A DNA stretch of 11,520 nt from NCBI GenBank assembly GCA_020721025.1, contig DYNO01000083.1, forward strand, positions 1 through 11,520, in the 5' to 3' direction. The notes under the pieces are model-generated. The model was not told the origin of the DNA and did no database searches. It saw only the letters and a program-made list of their open reading frames with translations. Both the position numbers and the translations under genes were made by a program. The stretch is from Thiomargarita sp. GTDB taxonomy: Bacteria; Pseudomonadota; Gammaproteobacteria; Beggiatoales; Beggiatoaceae. Positions 1-6,219 of the stretch are shown in pieces (the stretch's first letter is position 1; every line of letters starts with the position of its first letter).

Positions 1-261
1 TTTTAAACTTTACTTTTTTACTGAGTTTGAAGATGTCAAATCGGTTCTATAGAGCTCAATTTCGCTTGTCTAGTTTTTTTTAATTATGATGACATTCGCT
101 TATCTAGCTTCAGGTCAAACAGTCAAATTTGAAATAATTCTACCCCAAAGGCAATATTTTTTCTTTCATGCAGTGGGACACGCCGGGAGAAATTCAACCG
201 CCAGTCCGCAACTCCTAACGTCATTATCCTACCTTAATTTAGTATGAATAATTCTCAGGTT

Positions 262-270
262 TGGTATAAT
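262..270 (+). promoter_or_regulatory. Candidate extended -10 promoter for the TIR-VMAP cassette
   Basis: TGGTATAAT is a perfect -10 hexamer (265-270) preceded by a TGn extended -10 element. No good -35 hexamer lies at the usual distance, which an extended -10 can tolerate. Transcription would begin near 277 and give an untranslated leader of roughly 180 nt. The call rests on motif match only. Confidence 0.35.
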
Positions 271-334
271 TCAATGAATTGCAGCACGACTTAATTTAGG
301 AAATAGACAAGGCGATAAATCTTGTTTAAAAAAT

Positions 335-363
335 TTGCATTTGAGATAAACTAGGATTAAAAT
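335..363 (+). promoter_or_regulatory. Candidate sigma-70 promoter closer to the TIR gene
   Basis: A weak -35 (TTGCAT, 335-340) lies 17 nt from a good -10 (TAAAAT, 358-363). It would start transcripts about 85 nt before the TIR start codon. It is an alternative or addition to the extended -10 site further upstream. In AT-rich DNA such matches occur by chance. Confidence 0.25.
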
Positions 364-455
364 ATTGGGCAGTTGATATGCGAGTGATGAAGCATAGAGA
401 AATCTTGTATCTATTTGAACCTTCAATATTTTATAGCTTACTTTCGGAGAATTCC

Positions 456-926
456 ATGTCAGAAAACCATCCTGTAAAGTTATTTTATTCCTATTCGCAT
501 CAAGACGAAATTTTGCGTGATAAGTTAGAAACCAATTTGAAATTGCTACAGCGACAAAACGTGATCAGTGGGTGGCACGACCGCAAAATAGGAATTGGCA
601 AAGAATGGGAAAATGCCATTGATGAGAATTTAAAAACCTCCAATATCATTCTGTTGCTGGTCAGTGCAGACTTTTTGGCTTCTGATTATTGCTTTGATAC
701 AGAAGTGAAAATCGCAATGGAGCGGCATAAAAAGCAAGAAGCGGTTGTTATCCCCATATCCTTACGTCCATGTGATACTAATGGGTCAGATTTCATGAAG
801 TTACAAGGTTTGCCGAAGGATTTCAAGCCTGTCACAAAGTGGGATAACCAAGATGAAGCTTTCACAGATATAGCTCGAGGGATTCGGGAAGTTGCGAAGG
901 ATATTGCAGCTAAAAAAAAACTGTAA
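456..926 (+). CDS. TIR-domain effector, N-terminal part of a probable TIR-VMAP protein
   Basis: This is a 156-residue TIR domain of the bacterial type. The first strand reads LFYSYSHQDE (residues 9-18), followed by a WHDRKIGIGKEW block (40-51), the hydrophobic strand IILLLVSADF (64-73) and a SDYC segment (76-79). Glu83 lies where the catalytic glutamate of NAD+-cleaving TIR domains sits, and VIPISLRP (98-105) follows. TIR domains of this type usually hydrolyse NAD+ or make cyclic ADP-ribose-type signals; that activity is inferred. I chose the ATG at 456 because GGAG (446-449) lies 6 nt upstream; the longer in-frame ATG at 378 has none. The gene stops right after an A9 tract, and the next reading frame continues as a VMAP-C domain, so the natural product may be a 430-residue fusion. 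MoxR and vWA genes follow on the same strand. Confidence 0.85.
   Translation: MSENHPVKLFYSYSHQDEILRDKLETNLKLLQRQNVISGWHDRKIGIGKEWENAIDENLKTSNIILLLVSADFLASDYCFDTEVKIAMERHKKQEAVVIPISLRPCDTNGSDFMKLQGLPKDFKPVTKWDNQDEAFTDIARGIREVAKDIAAKKKL
897..926 (+). promoter_or_regulatory. Candidate -1 programmed frameshift site joining TIR and VMAP-C
   Basis: Nine A residues (912-920) are read in the TIR frame as AAA AAA AAA, then CTG and a TAA stop at 924-926. They contain the slippery heptamer A AAA AAA (914-920) followed by C, one of the most efficient bacterial -1 sites. An AAGGA Shine-Dalgarno-like sequence (897-901) lies 12 nt upstream of the heptamer, close to the arrangement that stimulates dnaX frameshifting. 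A -1 slip would continue through 920-1744 and add 275 residues, including the start of the VMAP-C domain, which has no ATG in that frame. Transcriptional slippage, or a missing A in the assembly (A10 would restore one frame), explains the same facts. Confidence 0.5.
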
Positions 927-1021
927 CTTCCACAAAATCCGGTAACTCAGTTCAACCTTCTGCTTCTCTGATTTTCAAATTAGATCAAGATGATCGTAAT
1001 TTAGATGCCTACCGTCTTCAA

Positions 1022-1747
1022 GTGTGGTTCAATAATTATGCGGAAGAAGAACAACCAAAAGTGATTCATACTTCAGAAAATCGCCAAAAAAAAGAATTAG
1101 CAGCGGTCATTGATGATATCTTGCACAAGGAGGTTCTTAGAAAACTTGCTGTTTGTCGCGATGCGTTCACGATAGAATTTTTTCTCCCAAAAGAATTACT
1201 GCTTGAACCCGTTGATCAGTGGGTTTTAGACGCGGATGTCAATGAAACATTAGGAAATTGTTACAGGTTAGTTATTCGCTCCTGTGAACGTTTTGAAGAA
1301 GATAAACTATTGAATCGGCTGAGAAATTATTGGCTACCGAATACTTATCAATCAGTTCCAAATGATGTCATCTATCGTGTGGAACAGGATAGAATTGGGA
1401 AAACCCGAAGCCAACTGGAGGCGGGAAAATTATTTTTTGCTTTGAAATTTGTGCCCGATCAATTCTCTCTCTTCAAGTTCATTCAATACGGTGTCCCCTT
1501 TTTGCTGTGGACAAGAATCAGTTCAAACGATGCTGAAGAAATTGCAGCAGAATTGGATCGTTTGCTGAATTGTTGCGCGACACTTGAAAACTTGCCCGAA
1601 GAACTGAGAAAAGAACGGCTGAAAATTGTTGAAGATGAATTGGATCAATCAAGTATGACTTTCAATTTGTCTCTGCTTTGGGACGATCCTGATAAAATTC
1701 CGCCCTTTTCAAAATTTTCGCAATATGCCGCTCCTACGCAACTATAA
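1022..1747 (+). CDS. VMAP-C domain protein (vWA-MoxR-associated), probably the second half of a TIR-VMAP fusion
   Basis: The open frame extends upstream to 914 without an ATG. The first possible start is this GTG, which lacks a Shine-Dalgarno sequence. The translated stretch before it (about 968-1021, LIFKLDQDD then YRLQVWF) looks like the first strands of the domain, so the GTG start probably truncates it. Numbered from the GTG, recognisable family features are IEFFLPKELL (51-60), LGNCYRLVIRSCER (77-90), YGVPFLLWTR (156-165) and SLLWDDPDKIPP (217-228). These are the hallmarks I associate with the C-terminal domain of vWA-MoxR-associated proteins, which link an N-terminal effector to the MoxR/vWA pair. 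The MoxR gene begins 15 nt downstream, as expected for a single operon. Domain identity is fairly sure; the biochemical role of VMAP-C is not known to me. Confidence 0.75.
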   Translation: MWFNNYAEEEQPKVIHTSENRQKKELAAVIDDILHKEVLRKLAVCRDAFTIEFFLPKELLLEPVDQWVLDADVNETLGNCYRLVIRSCERFEEDKLLNRLRNYWLPNTYQSVPNDVIYRVEQDRIGKTRSQLEAGKLFFALKFVPDQFSLFKFIQYGVPFLLWTRISSNDAEEIAAELDRLLNCCATLENLPEELRKERLKIVEDELDQSSMTFNLSLLWDDPDKIPPFSKFSQYAAPTQL

Positions 1748-1762
1748 AATAAAGAATTTTGT

Positions 1763-2725
1763 ATGACAGACACAGAAAAACCCGCTTGGTGGATTTACCA
1801 AGGCACGAATGAAGTGAATGAATCCGCTATCAAAAAATTGCCAGAAGCTCCACCGTGGCGACACTTTACGGAAGAAGCTCGTGACCAGCGGGGCAGTCAA
1901 TTCAGACCGAATACGCGAGAGGAAATTGAATTAGTTAATGCTGCCTTGTATTTACGCAGACCGTTGTTAGTGACTGGCAAGCCGGGGACGGGTAAAACCA
2001 CTTTGGCGTATGCGGTGGCGCGGGAATTGGGATTGGGAAAGGTGTTCCGTTGGTCGATCACCACGCGTTCAACCTTGCAAGAGGGATTGTATCGCTATGA
2101 TGCAATTGCCAGATTACAAGATGCGTCGTTGCAGAAAGATCAAGCTCCGCCCGATATCGGAAAATACTTAAAATTGGGCCCGTTGGGAACGGCATTCGCG
2201 GCGGGGAAAAAACCACGCGTGTTATTGATTGATGAGATTGACAAAAGTGATATCGACTTACCCAATGATTTACTTCATATTTTTGAAGAAGGTGAGTTTG
2301 AAATTCCAGAATTAGCCCGGTTGCCCAAAGATCAACAAAAAGTTTTTATTCGCGCTCATGGGGATGATACGCAACTATTTGGAATTACAAGTGGTCAAGT
2401 GCATTGTCAGGTGTTTCCGTTGGTAATTATGACCAGTAATGGTGAAAAAGATTTTCCCGCGCCTTTTTTGCGTCGTTGTTTACAATTAGACATGAAATTG
2501 CCCGACGAGAAACAATTGAAAGAAATTGTAGAAGCGCATCTTGGGAAGGTAATTGATGATAATGTCTTGAATCAATTGATCTCCGAATTTTCTGAGCAAC
2601 GGAAGAAAGAAGATTTAGCAAATGATCAATTGTTGAATGCCGCTTATTTAGTTTTGAAAAGTATCAAGGTGTTAGAGCGAGAAAAATTAAGAGAAGCCTT
2701 GTGGAAATCGTTGTCTGTGAAATAA
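1763..2725 (+). CDS. MoxR-like AAA+ ATPase of a ternary conflict system
   Basis: This 320-residue protein has a full AAA+ core. Walker A GKPGTGKT is at 72-79, Walker B VLLIDEID at 153-160, the sensor-1 region MTSN at 223-226, and an arginine pair FLRR (235-238) fits the arginine-finger position. The block after Walker A (TTRSTLQEGLYRYDAIARLQDA, about 101-121) is typical of the MoxR branch that accompanies vWA proteins. MoxR ATPases form hexameric rings that remodel vWA-containing partners. Here the genes on both sides encode a VMAP-C protein and a vWA protein, so the likely job is ATP-dependent gating of the TIR effector (inferred). The ATG is preceded only by a weak purine-rich AAAGAA; translation may be coupled to the upstream gene. 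No catalytic residue appears to be missing. Confidence 0.9.
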   Translation: MTDTEKPAWWIYQGTNEVNESAIKKLPEAPPWRHFTEEARDQRGSQFRPNTREEIELVNAALYLRRPLLVTGKPGTGKTTLAYAVARELGLGKVFRWSITTRSTLQEGLYRYDAIARLQDASLQKDQAPPDIGKYLKLGPLGTAFAAGKKPRVLLIDEIDKSDIDLPNDLLHIFEEGEFEIPELARLPKDQQKVFIRAHGDDTQLFGITSGQVHCQVFPLVIMTSNGEKDFPAPFLRRCLQLDMKLPDEKQLKEIVEAHLGKVIDDNVLNQLISEFSEQRKKEDLANDQLLNAAYLVLKSIKVLEREKLREALWKSLSVK

Positions 2726-2752
2726 ATCAGTGATGAAAATAAGCAAGAAATC

Positions 2753-5143
2753 ATGTCATTAGAAAAATTTATCGCCGCGCTGCAATCCCTTGATCTTGAA
2801 CCCACCGCTGAAGAATTAGCCGATGTGTTGTGGTTGACCGCGCAAATTCATCAAACCCAGCCAACAACTATTGAGAAAGTTACTTCTGAGAATTTTGAGA
2901 ATTTATTAGTGGAAAGGGAATCATTTCAAACACCTGTCTCTGAACAAAAATCGCTCACTCAAACACCATCGATCAAAAAAATCCCCTCTGAATATCTGTC
3001 AACGCAACATCAATCTTCTCACTTGGATGCGACCGCGCCACGACCAGAAGCCCGCGCACCCGTGTACACACAACAAAAAAATACATCTCATGACCTCCCG
3101 TTCCGAACGCCCGCCGCCCGTTATTTGCCTCATTCATTACAACTTGCCCGTGCCTTGCGCCCTTTAATGCAGCGAATGGCTTCGCGGACGCAGCAACAAT
3201 TGGATGAAGTGGCAACGGTGGAACGCATTGCGGAAACACAGATTTGGTTGCCAGTGGTTCAAGGGATTCCTGAGCGGCGTTTTGATCTGATGTTGATTGT
3301 GGAAGACAGCCCGTCGATGAAAGTTTGGCAGCCGGTGATTGCTGAATTTCAGAAACTTTTGGAAAATCAAGGTGCTTTTCGTCAGGTGCGGATGTGGAAA
3401 ATGGCAGAGTGCGCGGGGGCTGTTAAACTGCCTCATTCCAAGAAAGAACTGATTGATCCCACCCAAAGACGTTTGATTTTAGTGGTCAGCGATTGTATTT
3501 CAGCGGGTTGGTACACTGGAAAAATTGTTGAATTATTAACAAGTTGGGAACGTCATCATCCTATCGCCTTGGTGCAGATGTTACCGCAGCGGATGTGGCG
3601 TGGGACGGGTTTAAGCCAATCTTTACGAGTGAATTTTCGAGCGACTAAAGCGAATGTACTAAATTCACGATTGCAAGATGATGCGGCTGAATTTTGGTTA
3701 GAAGAGGATATTCCCAATGGGCTGAAACTTCCCGTGATTACGCTTGAGTCGCGATCTTTAGGCTATTGGGCAAAATTGGTGACTGGGCGCGGTCAGGATT
3801 GGGTGACGGGTGTTATTTTTGAGTCATTACAAAGGGTTCAAGAAAATTTGCCACCCCCAGAAAATCTTCCCGTGCGTCAATTATCTGGCGAGGATCGAGT
3901 GAATCGCTTTTTTGCGACGGCTTCCCCCACCGCGCAACAACTGGCTCGTTATTTGGCGGCTGCCCCGTTGACTTTGGAAGTGATGCGTTTGGTGCAGCAA
4001 ACCATGTTAGCAGAATCGGAACAGGTGCATCTTGCTGAAGTATTTTTAGGTGGTTTATTAAAACGAGAACCGCCCATTTTGACAGAAACAGAATATGACT
4101 TTCATGACGGTGTAGCCAAATTTTTGTTAAAAGACGGCTTAGAATCAAAAGTTGTTGAAGAGATAACTGTATTTTTATCGCAACGATTTGGACACTGTGT
4201 AGATTTCCATGCGTGGTTAAAACATCCTGATTTGGCAAGAAGTGCTGAATGTCGTCCTTTTGCCCAAGTCGCAGTGAAATTATTTCGACAATTGGGTGGA
4301 AAATACCGAGCGTTAGCCGATCAAATTGAACAAATTCCACAAGTGGACGTAAAACCTCCGACTTCCACAAAATTCATTGAACAAACTTTTGAATTTGATG
4401 TGATCACAGTTGATAATACCGGCAAGGAAATTAAACGGGTACGTGGTAAAAATGTTCAACGAGTTTACGACTTGGGCAACGGCATTCAATTGGAATTGGT
4501 ACGCATTCCCACGGGAGAGTTTATGATGGGATCGCCGAAGGGAGAAGGTTATGATGATGAACGTCCACAGCATAAGGTTGTATTTGCGAAACCATTTTAC
4601 ATGGGCAAATATCCCGTGACCCAACAACAATGGCAGGCAGTCATGGGGAATAATCCGTCACATTTCAGAGGTGAGAAACTTCCGGTTGAAACAGTGAGTT
4701 GGGATGAGGCGAAGAAATTTTGCAAGAAGTTATCGCAACGGTTGGGTGAAACCTTTGATTTGCCGAGTGAAGCGATGTGGGAATACGCGTGTCGGGCTGG
4801 GACAACCACAAAATATTGTTTTGGTGATGTTATTACGCCGGCGTTGGCAAATTACGGAGAGAAAATTGAACAGACAACAGATGTAGGAAAATATCCAGCA
4901 AATGCGTTTGGATTGTATGACATGCACGGGAATGTTTGGGAATGGTGCGAGGATGTATGGCATGGCAATCATAATGACGCGCCGAGTGATGGAAGTGCTT
5001 GGGTGAGTGGTGATAGCAATTTGCATCTCCTTCGTGGGGGTTCTTGGTACATCAATGATAATTTCTTGCGTTGTGCCGACCGTGGTAGGAACGCTGCAAC
5101 GTACTGGGACCACGGCAGGGGTTTTCGTCTTTCCAGGATGTAA
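2753..5143 (+). CDS. vWA (SAV_2336-like) protein with C-terminal FGE-sulfatase/C-type-lectin-fold domain
   Basis: This is a 796-residue multidomain protein. Residues 1-30 form a short helical segment, followed by a low-complexity Pro/Thr/Ser-rich linker to about 120. Residues 155-370 match the vWA-like SAV_2336 region: strand FDLMLIVEDSPSM (177-189), AFRQVRMW (208-215) and LILVVSDCIS (241-250). In the metal site (DxSxS) the first Asp is Glu184. Residues 380-520 hold the conserved helical part found C-terminal to this vWA type (ATASPTAQQLARYLAAAPLT, HLAEVFLGGLLKREPP). From about 574 to the end lies an FGE-sulfatase (SUMF1-like) domain with IPTGEFMMGS, NPSHF, LPVETVSWDEA, LPSEAMWEYACRAG, GLYDMHGNVWEWCEDVW, RGGSW and GFRLSRM. 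The first catalytic Cys of true formylglycine-generating enzymes is absent, so a ligand-binding or sensor role is more likely than catalysis. The gene starts 27 nt after moxR and closes the operon. Its last ~30 codons look like a DGR variable region. Confidence 0.85.
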   Translation: MSLEKFIAALQSLDLEPTAEELADVLWLTAQIHQTQPTTIEKVTSENFENLLVERESFQTPVSEQKSLTQTPSIKKIPSEYLSTQHQSSHLDATAPRPEARAPVYTQQKNTSHDLPFRTPAARYLPHSLQLARALRPLMQRMASRTQQQLDEVATVERIAETQIWLPVVQGIPERRFDLMLIVEDSPSMKVWQPVIAEFQKLLENQGAFRQVRMWKMAECAGAVKLPHSKKELIDPTQRRLILVVSDCISAGWYTGKIVELLTSWERHHPIALVQMLPQRMWRGTGLSQSLRVNFRATKANVLNSRLQDDAAEFWLEEDIPNGLKLPVITLESRSLGYWAKLVTGRGQDWVTGVIFESLQRVQENLPPPENLPVRQLSGEDRVNRFFATASPTAQQLARYLAAAPLTLEVMRLVQQTMLAESEQVHLAEVFLGGLLKREPPILTETEYDFHDGVAKFLLKDGLESKVVEEITVFLSQRFGHCVDFHAWLKHPDLARSAECRPFAQVAVKLFRQLGGKYRALADQIEQIPQVDVKPPTSTKFIEQTFEFDVITVDNTGKEIKRVRGKNVQRVYDLGNGIQLELVRIPTGEFMMGSPKGEGYDDERPQHKVVFAKPFYMGKYPVTQQQWQAVMGNNPSHFRGEKLPVETVSWDEAKKFCKKLSQRLGETFDLPSEAMWEYACRAGTTTKYCFGDVITPALANYGEKIEQTTDVGKYPANAFGLYDMHGNVWEWCEDVWHGNHNDAPSDGSAWVSGDSNLHLLRGGSWYINDNFLRCADRGRNAATYWDHGRGFRLSRM
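5033..5143 (+). other. Putative DGR variable region (VR) in the lectin-fold domain
   Basis: The stretch begins at RGGSW (residues 761-765) and ends at GFRLSRM (790-796), exactly where C-type-lectin-fold targets of diversity-generating retroelements carry their variable repeat. At the positions such proteins usually encode as Asn, the codons are TAC, ATC, TTC, GAC, TAC, GAC, CAC and GGC (residues 766, 767, 771, 776, 784, 786, 787, 788). These are NNC codons reachable from AAC by changes at A only. The invariant frame L-R-C-A, R-x-R-N, W and R-G-F-R is kept. Elsewhere in the domain Asp and Phe codons mostly end in T, so the C-ending run is unusual. No template repeat or reverse transcriptase lies in this window, so any such machinery would act in trans. 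Confidence 0.5.
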
Positions 5144-5170
5144 ATCTTTATCCTTTTCCCTTTCTTTATA

Positions 5171-5223
5171 TTTTTTGTCTGAATCAGAATTTACGGAATT
5201 TGAGAATTTTCAGAATAACGGCA
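5171..5223 (+). repeat. Dispersed repeat, copy A
   Basis: This 53-bp sequence is identical except for one base (G5177 versus A6005) to 5999-6051. It starts with T6, then (G/A)TCTGAATCAGAATT, and continues with regularly spaced GAATTT units. It lies just after the vWA-FGE gene. It belongs to a palindromic dispersed-repeat type that I associate with several bacterial genomes. Confidence 0.85.
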
Positions 5224-5242
5224 CAGCGGGATTTGGGAGATT

Positions 5243-5309
5243 TTAGCACTTTTTTGTCTGAACCCTAATTGACATGATTCGCGTAATTTTCATAATTAAG
5301 TCAATTAGG
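5243..5309 (+). repeat. Dispersed repeat, copy B, with 10-bp inverted repeat
   Basis: The copy shares the leader TTAGCACTTTTTT(G/A)TCTGAA with 5992-6011, then diverges into a palindrome. CCTAATTGAC (5264-5273) pairs perfectly with GTCAATTAGG (5300-5309), and an inner TAATT/AATTA (5284-5298) could extend it. It lies between the converging vWA-FGE and PIN genes. No U-tract follows on either strand, so it is not an obvious intrinsic terminator. Confidence 0.7.
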
Positions 5310-5322
5310 CTCATTAGAAAAA

Positions 5323-5754
5323 TTACGGTTCGGAGGATTTTAGCATTTTTTGTCTAAAGTCAGAATTTCTGGAATTAATATTTGAGTAAATGGCTTTTTC
5401 CAACGCTTCATCAAACGTATGAATCTTATAGTGTTCGGATAACAACAATAAAGCACAATCAACAAAAGACAACTTCGTACTACTTTGTTGCTGAAATAAC
5501 GTTAAAACGCTCCGAAAAAACGAATCTGACGCATACAAAATTTCCAATTGTTCGGTGGCAGTGATCGTTTCTGCAAATATATCCGCTTGCTGCTTAGAAG
5601 CCCGCAGTTGCAATACAGTTGTCGTTTCGAGAATCACATATTCTGGGATAAACACCATCCCATTTTGTAAAAATAAACGTTGGGCTGCATCGTGGTGTCC
5701 ATCCTTTTCATTAAAAAGTGCCACCCAAACATTCGTGTCAAAAATGCTCTTCAT
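5323..5754 (-). CDS. PIN-domain protein, VapC-like toxin candidate
   Basis: This 143-residue PIN domain has the expected acidic residues: Asp6 in FDTNVW, Glu43 in VILETT, Asp99 in FVDCALL and Asp115 in HTFDEAL. These coordinate Mg2+/Mn2+ in the ribonuclease site, and VapC-type toxins of this family cut specific RNAs such as tRNAs. Its ATG overlaps the stop of the upstream small gene by 4 nt (ATGA, 5751-5754), the usual toxin-antitoxin coupling. The last ~18 residues (from about 126) are encoded within and beyond a dispersed repeat copy at 5339-5379. PIN domains of this kind normally end near FDEAL plus a short helix, so the native C-terminus seems to have been replaced or extended by the repeat. 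Activity is probable but not certain. Confidence 0.8.
   Translation of the reverse strand: MKSIFDTNVWVALFNEKDGHHDAAQRLFLQNGMVFIPEYVILETTTVLQLRASKQQADIFAETITATEQLEILYASDSFFRSVLTLFQQQSSTKLSFVDCALLLLSEHYKIHTFDEALEKAIYSNINSRNSDFRQKMLKSSEP
5339..5379 (+). repeat. Dispersed repeat, copy C, inside the 3' end of the PIN gene
   Basis: TTTAGCATTTTTTGTCTAAAGTCAGAATTTCTGGAATTAA follows the same order as copies A, B and D but is more diverged. It is preceded by GGAGGATTTTAGCA, echoing GGAGATTTTAGCA before copy B. It supplies the last codons of the minus-strand PIN gene. Confidence 0.6.
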
Positions 5755-5975
5755 GGATAAATCAACTCATCCAAATTTTGGCTATCGGTTGCTGCGCCTT
5801 GATAGGCAAGACGTTTGAGCATTTCCTGCTTAGTGTATTTTTTCTTCACAAGCAACATTTCAAATTCCTGACCATCCAACGGCAGCACCAAAATTTCCAC
5901 CTTCGTATTTAAATATTCCAGTGGAATTTTCACCGTGTAATCCTGCGTTTGAGGCGTAATAATTTCTCGTAACAT
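5751..5975 (-). CDS. Small antitoxin candidate paired with the PIN toxin
   Basis: This 74-residue protein starts at the ATG at 5975, chosen because GGAG (bases 5982-5985 on the opposite strand) lies 6 nt upstream. A longer TTG start at 5987 would include that Shine-Dalgarno sequence. The N-terminal half (EIITPQTQDYTVKIPLEYLNTKVEILVLPL) is a short strand-rich segment; the C-terminal half is charged and helical (KKKYTKQEMLKRLAYQG) and ends in an acidic tail. Size, position and the ATGA overlap with the PIN gene suggest an antitoxin that binds the toxin through its C-terminus and may repress its own promoter. I do not recognise a named DNA-binding fold, so the family is left open. Confidence 0.65.
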   Translation of the reverse strand: MLREIITPQTQDYTVKIPLEYLNTKVEILVLPLDGQEFEMLLVKKKYTKQEMLKRLAYQGAATDSQNLDELIYP

Positions 5976-5998
5976 CGTAAACTCCAATGGGTTAGCAC

Positions 5999-6128
5999 TT
6001 TTTTATCTGAATCAGAATTTACGGAATTTGAGAATTTTCAGAATAACGGCAACGATTGATTTATTTTTAGCCTCTCATCTTGGTTTTCATTCTGTAAATT
6101 CTAAAATTCTGTGAATTCTGATTCAGAC
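5999..6128. repeat. Dispersed repeat, copy D, forming a long hairpin with its inverted partner
   Basis: Copy D (5999-6051) is followed by an inverted version at 6089-6128. Bases 6005-6044 pair with 6128-6089 at 35 of 40 positions, leaving a 44-nt loop. The full unit, leader included, resembles a small non-autonomous palindromic element. It lies just upstream of the antitoxin start, so it may carry or affect that promoter. No terminal direct repeats were identified. Confidence 0.75.
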
Positions 6129-6137
6129 AAGCAAGCT

Positions 6138-6219
6138 GTAGGGTGCATAAACGCAGTGTCATGCACCAAAGTGTTTAAAAATTCACAAAGATGTATGACG
6201 CTTCGCTTGTGCACCCTAC
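6138..6219. repeat. Second inverted-repeat element (GTAGGGTGCA family)
   Basis: The arms 6138-6167 and 6190-6219 are imperfect inverted repeats (24 of 30 positions), with the outer 10 bp GTAGGGTGCA/TGCACCCTAC perfect and a 22-nt loop between the arms. The sequence resembles the GTAGGGTGC...GCACCCTAC dispersed elements found in many bacterial genomes. It ends 7 nt before the hppA stop codon, so on the minus strand it could form a 3' stem that protects or ends the hppA message; a U-tract is not evident. Confidence 0.65.

Larger units (their letters stand above)
1..455. other. Intergenic region upstream of the conflict cassette
   Basis: This is AT-rich sequence with no convincing gene on either strand. 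It contains a T8 run near 73-80 and a locally GC-richer patch near 178-222, possibly a remnant of older coding DNA, although I recognise nothing in it. Two promoter-like sequences in its right half are listed separately. An in-frame ATG at 378 lies upstream of the TIR gene but has no Shine-Dalgarno sequence, and the 26 residues it would add do not look like part of the TIR fold. Confidence 0.5.

Noticed and set aside
378..455. N-terminal extension of the TIR protein starting at the ATG at 378
   Set aside because: There is no Shine-Dalgarno sequence, and the added 26 residues do not resemble a TIR lead-in. The ATG at 456 has GGAG at proper spacing.
5007..5246. Open frame overlapping the end of the vWA-FGE gene on the same strand
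   Set aside because: It is a shadow of the variable region and the adjoining repeat; there is no ribosome-binding site and no family resemblance.
5264..5309. Intrinsic terminator between the convergent vWA-FGE and PIN genes
   Set aside because: The stem is perfect for 10 bp but AT-rich, with a 26-nt loop and no T-run after it on either strand. It fits the repeat family better.
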